From Liolophura sinensis (taxonomy: Eukaryota > Mollusca > Polyplacophora > Chitonida > Chitonidae), in the NCBI RefSeq assembly GCF_032854445.1, contig NC_088295.1, positions 78,644,028 to 78,708,027 of the forward strand: a stretch of 64,000 nt of DNA, written 5' to 3'. Positions within the stretch are counted from its first letter, which is position 1, and each line of letters begins with the position of its first letter. Position numbers and translations under genes: made by a program. This document shows, one piece after another, positions 57,501 through 64,000 of the stretch. Under the pieces are notes generated by a model that saw only the letters and a program-made list of their open reading frames with translations, was not told the origin of the DNA and made no database searches.

Positions 57501-60500
57501 TCCTAAATTTCAAGTCACGATGAAATTACATATAAATGAACCACTTCAACACCAGATCACCAAATCCACTAAAGCTTTGAATGCATGCAATTTCTCTCGC
57601 CTTTATTTCTCGCTTTATATTTCCACGTCTAACTTATTTATGTAAATTGAAAACGAAGAACCTTTATGCTGAATAGCCTTTGAGAGCATGTTTCAAAGTC
57701 ATAAAACTGTTCGCGATTATTTCAGTGGTCTTAGCCGAGGTAAGCTTACAATTTTCGTGAATTAATAAAAGTGTTCAGAAACATCATTCATAACTGGTTA
57801 TGCCAGATTAAAACACTGATTCAAGAACCTAATATAAGATCCAAAATTCTCTGCCATCAGACGACTTGCCAAATGCCAAAAAGAAAACTGACAATTCACA
57901 CGAATTTTGATGAACTGTGCAAAATCGCTCCAACAAATCGAACATTGTAAACGTGACTTAAAGAAGACAAATCAAACTATAAAACGCATTGTTAGGAAAG
58001 AGACGAGACAACATACCTGTATATCCATAGAACAATAGACCGGCGGATATGGAGAACTGTACACAGGGATGGATTCATTGCGCACGTTTATCTAGAAAGT
58101 CAATAAAATGTACATATCCATTAATCCGGAAAACAAAAGGTGATGGTTAACTGTCCACACAAATACTAATTGTGGACAGTGTTGCATGGACAATGCATAA
58201 ATTTATCAGCTAAGACGTCTCGTTTGATAGGAATTAGCTCAGGAGCTGTCTATTTTGGTAACTTCGACTTCCCGATAAGGTACACTAATACGACCATGAT
58301 CAGTTTGTCTAATGAGTGTAAGTCATTATATGAATCCATTGCATATATGAAGCCTGCGCCTTCATATATGCAATGGATATTTGTCAAAGCTACAGTTATA
58401 GCCAAAGTCACAAACAATGCATCCAATTTCAAAATCCTTTAGCATTAGTCTAAAGCATTAGTCTAAAGCTCACATAGTTATCCATCAGTTACCAGTATAC
58501 AGTGCAATGATCTGAATGTCGATTTGAACTATCAAATTACGGCCACGTGAATTAACTCCGGTCATGCAGTCTTTATGAGACTTTTGATGTAACATTTAAA
58601 GGTGAAGACCTCTAAATGAACCAATTAAAACTATAAAAAATATAATTTCATTTATTTTATTATTTTTTTTAACTTTTCTTGAGAAAAGAGTGGACTTCAA
58701 ACTATAAATAATGTATTGCATTTATGTTTTAACTTTTCTTGTGAAAAAAGTTAAAGGCGCTCAAACATTTGAATTCTAAGATGGGCTTTATGGACAATAC
58801 TATAAGAGGTTAGGAACTCTGACGTCACAAGAAGTTTTTCAACTGTTGTAACGACTTTGAATGTTAGAATAACTCTTTTTCCCACCAGTGAAAGATTATT
58901 GAAATAAAGTTGTCAAAACTCCTTCCTTCTGGTAAACATCAGGAAAAAAGGTGATGTGACGTCAGGCTCCCTTGATACCATCAGTACGTGTCACATAAAC
59001 CCCACCATAGTTTTCAAATATTTGAATGTCCTTCAACACTCTTAAAAAATATGGAGAAATATAACAATGTATTTTTACGCGTAGTTTTCAGTTGTCTGTA
59101 CGATGAATCTTGTTTCATATTTTAGCTTTCTTGTACTTTAAAATTGCTTGACCTCAGTATTACACCCCTGAACATTAATGTGCAAGTACAAAGTGACTCA
59201 CCGGCATTTCGTAATCGTCGGTTTGACCCAGGAAGTTACGACTAGGTACACTGGTATTCTGTTTAATGAAAAAAAACAGAATTTTAACGACTAATGTTTA
59301 TACTAAGGCAAACATGTCATGCAACAAGCAAATAATTCTAAGAAAAGCATTTTAATGTGTCAAGATGGTTTAACTAAGCCAGAAATCCACTAACTCTATA
59401 TGCAAATCTTGATCGACGATCCAGTATGCTAGCCCTAGCGTGCCCTGCAGCAGGTCTTTCCAGACACAACGCCGCGATGGAGTCAAAGTCAAATTGCTTC
59501 CAGCCATAGAAATGGAATTTAAGTGAAATATTCATGAGTCCAGCATGCAAAACCTGTCAAACATCTCCATGTAGGGTTTACATGAATATACCCAGTGTTT
59601 TCATTGGCTTAAAATTCATGTAAGGTGAAAAAACACTGTAGATTCCGTACATGTATGTACGTGTATTTGGTCGCTTGAGCCGGTAACCAAGAATTTTCTG
59701 ATGGGCGTTTGTGTTCTGGTTATTGCATAACAGGACTTACAGAATTGCCGCAGCAGTCGATGTCTGATCGATACCAACCAAAAAAATGGTATCATAGACA
59801 AGATTGTCACTCAGACGCTTTTAGCACCAGCGTGGGATAGATGTAGGACAGACGTAGCTGGCGTGGGACAGGTGTAGGATATGTGTAGGACTTTTTGTTT
59901 ATGCATTTTTTGAGTGGTGCTTCACGCCGTAGCAAAGAATATTTAACTTATACGACCACGGTCGACATTATGGTGGGAGGAAACCCCGCAGAGCCCGCGG
60001 AAAATCCACGGGCCTCACACATGTGTAGGACAGATGTAACATAAGTGTAGGTTAGGAGTAGGATAGGTGTAGGATAGGTGTAAAATAGGTGTAGGTTAGG
60101 TGTAGGACAGGTGCGGGACATGTTTAAGTTAGAAGTAGAGTAGATGCTGGATAGGTGTAAAATAGGTGTAGGTTAGGTGTAGAACAGGTGCGGGACATGT
60201 GTAAGTTAGGAGTAGGACAGGTGCGGATAGGTGTATGCTAGGTGTAGGCTAGAAGTAAAACAGGTGCGGGATAGATGTAGGGCAGGTGTAGGACAGATGT
60301 AAGATAGGTGTAGGTTAGGAGTATGGCAAGTGCGGGCAGGCGTAGGGCAGGTGTAAGACAGGTGTAGGATAGGAGTAGAACAGGTGTGGAATAGGAGTAG
60401 AACAGGTGTAGGATAGGAGTGAGACAGGTATAAGATAAATGTAGGTTCCGAGTAGGACAGGTGTAGGATAAATGGAGGACAAGTGTAAGGTAAGTGTAGG

Positions 60501-63213
60501 TTAGGAGTAGGACAGGTGCAGGATAGCTGTAGGATAGCTGTAGGTGTGAAGTACGACAGGCGTAAGAAAAGTGTAGGACGGGTGTGAGATAAGTGTGGGT
60601 TAAGAGTAGGACAGTTGTGGAATAGTTGTAGGACAGGTGTAAGATAAGTGGAGGTTAGGAGTAGGACAGCTGCAAGATAGGTGTAGTACAGGTGTAAGAT
60701 AAGTGTAGGTTAGGAGTAGGACTGGTATAAGATAAATGTAGGATAGGTGTGGTACAGGCGTAGGATCGATACAACAGATGATTTCCAACTTACATTCAAG
60801 GCTACAGGACTGAGGTAGCTGTCTCTCTTTGACAGTGCATCCTGTCGGGCTCTTCGCCGGTACAGACAGATCACTGTACAGATCACTATAATGACCAGGA
60901 TAAACAGCCCGATGCCAACTCCAATTCCAACAACCGTTGACAGCTCTTGAACACCCGCAAAAAATAAAATCAATTCATTCAGTCCCATATATGTTTATAA
61001 CTTTCTAAAACACCACGTTAAACGATAGAACGAATCGATGGAATGATAGTGCAAAGCGATAGAATGATACTGTGGAGTGATGACAGGATAGTACGAAGCG
61101 ATAGAATGATACTGTGGAGTGATGACAGGATAGTGCGAAGCGATAGAATGATACTGTGGAGTGATGACAGGATAGTGCAAAGCGATAGAATGATACTGTG
61201 GAGTGATGACAGAATAGTGCGAAGCGATAGAATGATACTGTGGAGTGATGACAGGATAGTACGAATCGATGGTCGATACTGCGAAGCTTTCATCGTTTCC
61301 ATAGTTCGATCGCTTTGCAATATCATTGCATCGCTGGGCGATCAAACGTTAGTCCCAGGGCCTAAACTGGCCTTCATAGGACTGGGCCTTTGGATATATT
61401 GAGGAGGCCCTCACTGGCTCGTTCATTTAGAGCGTACTAAGTCTCGCTAAGTGACCGATAATCTCTTCATTATCATGTGTCATTATCATGTGACTGAGTG
61501 GGACTAAGATTGTATTTGTGTGATGAAGGCTTGACTCATAAATGTAGATGTCAATCGATTAGCACACTTACGTATTGTGGACTGGGCAGGCTCACAGAGG
61601 CTCCCATAAAATCCGGGCAGGCAGCCACCGATGCAGGTCCCGTCCCTCTTATCACACTCCTGATTCCCCCGGACACAGTTATTACTGCAGTTCTGTTGAC
61701 ACTCGTGCCCCCATGTGCCCGCACCACAGGCTGTAATGTGCAAGATAATCTGACCATCAATTCCTACATTCGGCTACTTCTCGTTAGTAATAAAAAAAAC
61801 ATCATTTATCTAAATTTACCAAATTGTTTTCCCTGACCACTACCAACGTCAAATCACATTAAAACGTTGATCATTTGCAAATTTAATGGTTAAATGGAAG
61901 TAGCAATGTAAACTAATTTGTGTATGTCTGTGTGAATCTCCCCAATGTGAGTGCTATACATTTCAGACCCAAATTTACTGTCTTTTAAGTGTGGAAAGTG
62001 AGACCAAAATACTCAACTATCCTTGCCTACGTCTTCGGCATCATAGCAACGTATGCCGTGCAAATAATATTATTTCTGACAAAAACAAACTGAGCACTTA
62101 GTAGGGACATGCTTTTCACAAGGAATCATCTATAAATCCTACAGTGGATCAGGAATCGAGAGTGAGAAGTCTCTCCGCTTTGATTAAAATACACCACGTT
62201 CTCAGTATGATTATGTCATGGAGACTGAGAGATGAAAAGAAGTGAAGAGTGCCGACAGCAGCCATTTCAGTATTCAACAAACCCCATAACAACCATCTTC
62301 TCAACAATGGCAAAGAACTTTCCAAGTTTGAAAGCAACTGTTTGATTTGGTTTTATTTCAATATATAGTTTTTTCAAACAATAGATAAGTTACGGACAGA
62401 GTTAGAGCGGCCAACATCTCAACAATGGCAAGGCTTTATATCTAGATCGAAAAAGATGCCATCTGTTCGAGATATCGTGCTCGGAATTGCAGATGGGATG
62501 GGGCTAAAGGACAGGCAAAATGACTGAAAGACAAAAAGACATTAAAGACTTTTCCCAAACCTCCTTTGACTTTCGAGATTGGAGACAAAAAGAAGAGCAA
62601 TTCACAACAACTGCGATATTGCCCTATTGGATTTTATGTCGTTTTGCACTTATGTGAGTGCATGGGCCATGACAAAAGTGGAAGGACAATGTTAAATGAT
62701 AGTATGCTAAAAGTAAAATTAAAACGTAGCATAGATATAAAAATCAGAGCAGCGAAGACAGTGTGACAGCTGGCAAATTGTCACACGTAACCGGGGAAAT
62801 ACAGCCTGTTATCAATTTACTTAAGTTCGGGGTTTATTCTAACAGTTCATAAATGTTTAAACAATAGCAAATCACGCACCCCTAGCACCAAGCCTCAAGT
62901 AGAATGAGGTTAATTACAATATATTACACGTCACTGGTTTAGAATTACTCAAAATGCTGTGCTGTCATCACATTTAACGTACAATAGCATATGACCGACA
63001 GACAGGAAGACAGAACGACCTACTCATAGAGCTGCCTGATCTGCTGCAAGAAATGGTGATATTTACCCTTGCACCTAGTGCCCATATGCCCGGGTGTGCA
63101 CCTAGGCTCGGCCTCGGGGCACTCTCCGGTCAGAGGTTTACATGTGGCCCGTCCGGTGGCACATCCCCCACAATCCCAGTCACATTCTGTGCCAAATCTG
63201 CCCGGGCGGCAAG
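50578..63213 (-). CDS. Second VWC/EGF pseudokinase receptor, 3' part (13 exons; 5' beyond window)
   Basis: Inverted paralogue of the gene at 13635-40655. Exons in coding order: 63067-63213, 61572-61730, 60794-60945, 59202-59258, 58017-58091, 57316-57502, 56379-56495, 55604-55767, 54614-54721, 54147-54217, 52253-52390, 51496-51598, 50578-50631. The frame is intact for 509 residues plus the first partial codon. It includes two EGF-like domains, the transmembrane helix, juxtamembrane DDYEMP and IPVY motifs, and the pseudokinase. It shares NVD in place of HRD, Thr for the catalytic-loop Asn and GMV for DFG, so these losses precede the duplication. It also has Gln for the alphaC Glu (GQLEKL). Exon lengths match the + copy except exon 10 (-2 codons) and exon 11 (-2 codons). 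Introns carry different repeats. Upstream exons should lie beyond 64000. Confidence 0.9.
50706..50947 (-). mobile_element. Tc1/mariner-type MITE with transposase remnant
   Basis: Terminal inverted repeats of about 28 bp (GGGTGTCCCAGAAGTC...CACCATCC), flanked by TA. The - strand encodes MANKLTAQERLELVFMFGRA, the start of a helix-turn-helix region typical of mariner-like transposases, cut off after about 50 residues. It is absent from the corresponding intron of the + copy. Confidence 0.8.
51000..51265. repeat. 24-bp tandem repeat, - receptor intron 19
   Basis: About 11 units of CCCAACATTCACAAAGAACC plus GTCC, moderately diverged. Confidence 0.85.
51640..51722 (-). mobile_element. SINE fragment, - receptor intron 18
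   Basis: TTATTTATTTGAGTGGTGTT, ACGCCGTACTCAAGAATATT, CTTATAC; only the tail-proximal part remains. Confidence 0.75.
52253..52390 (-). CDS. Receptor - copy: exon 18 (kinase alphaF)
   Basis: 46 codons, same length and phases as 38138-38275. SDVWRYGVLMWEVFSLGETP is identical to the + copy; later positions differ (VKDLLQKLES). Confidence 0.9.
52391..53130 (-). repeat. Array of repeated 3' splice sites, - receptor intron 17
   Basis: About 13 units of roughly 50-65 bp, most with CTGTTACAG|GTGGAGGTAC then AGGGTTCTTGTC: the exon 18 acceptor plus first exon bases. The array is longer and more diverged than that of the + copy. Confidence 0.9.
53640..53800 (-). mobile_element. SINE fragment, - receptor intron 17
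   Basis: TTTATTTATTTATTTCATTG, GTCGTACTCAAGAATATTTT, ACATTATGGTGGGCGGGAAG; the tRNA-like head is missing. Confidence 0.8.
54147..54721 (-). CDS. Receptor - copy: exons 16-17 (degenerate catalytic and activation loops)
   Basis: 54614-54721 reads NVDLAADTVLMD and KITGMVHF. 54147-54217 reads RQRWDAMETLASG and ends HSDV. As in the + copy, DFG and the catalytic-loop Asn are absent and the activation segment lacks tyrosine. Confidence 0.9.
54991..55603 (-). repeat. Array of repeated 5' splice sites after exon 15, - receptor
   Basis: About 21 tandem 29-bp units, each holding ACATCTCCTCATACTCG|GTAAG: the last bases of exon 15 plus its splice donor. The unit's GGAGCACATCTCC matches exon 15 of the + copy better than the adjacent exon (GAAATACATCTCC). 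The + copy's intron 15 (296 bp) has no array. Confidence 0.93.
55604..57502 (-). CDS. Receptor - copy: exons 13-15 (kinase N-lobe)
   Basis: 57316-57502 (TQGNFGET, VGLK), 56379-56495 (GQLEKL, the alphaC Glu changed to Gln) and 55604-55767 (LLILECSERGSLLTYLKQNR). Confidence 0.9.
56795..57010 (+). mobile_element. Second-subtype SINE, - receptor intron 13
   Basis: TGTGTTGACTCCAACGGTTAAAGCGC head, CGCGTGTTCGAATCCAG B box, CACGTGAGTGAAATATTCTC and ACGGCGTTCATCAC. Confidence 0.65.
58017..59258 (-). CDS. Receptor - copy: exons 11-12 (juxtamembrane)
   Basis: 59202-59258 (DDYEMP) and 58017-58091 (NESIPVYSSP, then PPVYCSMDIQ), phase 0. Tyr motifs in DDYEMP and IPVY are shared with the + copy; the rest is freer to change. 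Confidence 0.85.
58332..58378. repeat. Perfect 19-bp inverted repeat, - receptor intron 11
   Basis: ATCCATTGCATATATGAAG and its exact reverse complement, separated by 7 nt. It could extrude as a cruciform or a hairpin RNA. Confidence 0.85.
59825..60790 (-). repeat. Minisatellite (CCTACACCTGTCCTATA)n, - receptor intron 10
   Basis: Inverted counterpart of the array at 30716-32095, ending a few bases from the exon 10 donor. Units of about 16-24 bp; a SINE fragment (59895-60020) interrupts it. Confidence 0.85.
59895..60020 (-). mobile_element. SINE fragment inside the minisatellite
   Basis: TTTTTTGAGTGGTGCTTCAC, GCCGTAGCAAAGAATATTTA, ACATTATGGTGGGAGGAAAC, GCAGAGCCCGCGGAAAATCC. Array units lie on both sides. 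Confidence 0.8.
60794..60945 (-). CDS. Receptor - copy: exon 10 (transmembrane)
   Basis: VVGIGVGIGLFILVIIVICT helix, then RRRARQD basic anchor and SKRDSYLSPVALN. Two codons shorter than the + copy; phase 1 to 0. Confidence 0.9.
61023..61290. repeat. 42-bp tandem repeat, - receptor intron 9
   Basis: Six homogeneous units: GCGATAGAATGATACTGTGG, then AGTGATGACAGGATAGTGCGAA. Flanking words (CGATGG, GATCGCTTTGC) suggest expansion within an inverted-repeat element. Confidence 0.9.
61572..61730 (-). CDS. Receptor - copy: exon 9 (EGF-like domain 6)
   Basis: GTWGHECQQNCSNNC, then GGCLPGFYGSLCEPAQST; about 90 percent identical to 29055-29213, phase 1-1. It lacks the adjacent CA repeat of the + copy. 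Confidence 0.9.
61860..63060. other. - receptor intron 8, no gene seen
   Basis: No exon or recognisable repeat on either strand. Short open frames here have no domain resemblance. Confidence 0.4.
63067..63213 (-). CDS. Receptor - copy: exon 8 (EGF-like domain 5)
   Basis: GRFGTECDWDCGGCATGRATC and GECPEAEPRCTPGHMGTRC, phase 1-1, 147 nt as in the + copy. The rightmost exon in the window. Confidence 0.9.
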
Positions 63214-63296
63214 CTGTAGGGAAATAGCAGGGTGTATTAGAGTAAGTCCAGAAGATTATTTGCTATTTTCTACATGGGAGGTATAATGGTGAATGT

Positions 63297-63778
63297 AGAC
63301 TCTGGTGGGAATGGACTCAATCTCTACAGAGGTACAGAAGTATCAAATTCACCTGCAAACAGGAAATACGTTGAAATCAGCCAAATCCCATACGTCGTTT
63401 TAATTGGCAGAGAGGAGACAGAAATGAAAATTTAATATCTTGTTAACACATTTAAATGTAGACTCTGATGGAAATGACTGAATGCCGACAGGGGTATGTC
63501 AGATGTAGCAAATTTAATAGGAGACAGAAAGCACTTTGAAATCACCAAAACTCATACGTTGTTTTAATTGGCAGAGAGGAGACAGAAATGAAAATTTAAT
63601 ATCTTGTTAACACATTTAAATGTAGACTGATGGGAATGACTGAATGTCGACAGAGGTACAAGTCAGATGTAGCAAATTCTCCAGCTGACAGAAAGTACGT
63701 TGAAATCAACCAAAACTCATACGTCGTTTTAAATGGCAGAGAGGAGACAGAAATGAAAATTTAATATCTTGTTAACTA
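63297..63778. repeat. 160-bp tandem triplication, - receptor intron 7
   Basis: Three units starting TGTAGACTCTGATGG, with CATACGTCGTTTTAATTGGC and GAGACAGAAATGAAAATTTA; about 10 percent divergence. The array ends about 80 bp from the exon 8 acceptor. Confidence 0.85.
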
Positions 63779-64000
63779 ACCTTTCTTTACACTAATAGTT
63801 TAACTTATATACGATAATACCAGGTTAATGGACCTATACGATAGAATTGGGATAATTCCTTAAATGTTTACAAGAGAACGGAATTCTGGGATCTTATTTT
63901 CATGAAATGTGTACTTTATTTACTCATATTTACGAAATTACAAACATGTTTGCCAGTGGTTTCTAAGACATTGTCCATAACAACGTTTATGATAAAATCT

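Noticed and set aside
58332-58378. microRNA precursor
   Set aside because: The stem is only 19 bp with a 7-nt loop, too short for a mature duplex plus Drosha stem; no conservation evidence.

Overview
This window is animal genomic DNA: genes are split into many short exons with GT-AG introns, and introns and intergenic DNA are full of tRNA-derived SINEs, CR1-like LINE copies, small inverted-repeat transposons and tandem repeats. The dominant SINE (an AAATAAAT tail joined to a GTGTTTTACGCCGTACTC block and a tRNA-like head) is a type I associate with marine molluscs and related lophotrochozoans. I read the source as a lophotrochozoan, most likely a mollusc; the species cannot be named from the sequence alone.

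Layout. About 0.75-6.34 kb: complete NACA gene (nascent polypeptide-associated complex alpha subunit) on +, with a TOP-like, ETS/CRE-type promoter, one non-coding exon and six coding exons. Four of its introns each carry one copy of the same C/D-box snoRNA-like gene. About 6.4-13.6 kb: no gene seen; SINEs, a decayed LINE on - and a 66-bp tandem repeat. About 13.6-40.8 kb: complete 20-exon receptor gene on +, 867 codons plus stop, giving signal peptide, VWC, EGF, VWC, five EGF-like domains, one transmembrane helix, and a tyrosine-kinase-like domain lacking the DFG motif and the catalytic-loop Asn (a pseudokinase). About 40.8-50.3 kb: intergenic core with a 23-bp minisatellite, a foldback structure and a nearly full-length dead LINE on -. 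About 50.5-63.2 kb: a second copy of the receptor on -, tail-to-tail with the first. Its last 13 exons lie in the window and its 5' part is beyond the right edge.

The most unusual observation concerns the introns of the two receptor copies. Several minisatellites are built from, or abut, exon-intron junctions. In the - copy about 21 tandem 29-bp units each repeat the end of an exon plus its 5' splice site. In both copies a 56-65-bp array repeats a 3' splice site plus the first 18 nt of its exon. Further arrays start at, or resemble, three other junctions. Both receptor copies also share a small terminal exon (SHDLVSHRESGLYWTAE in the + copy) that is missed if the penultimate exon is simply read through to its first stop.

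How the genes relate: NACA is a ribosome-associated chaperone gene that appears to double as a snoRNA host. The two receptor copies arose by inverted duplication and have kept open reading frames, which suggests that the kinase-dead receptor is functional.
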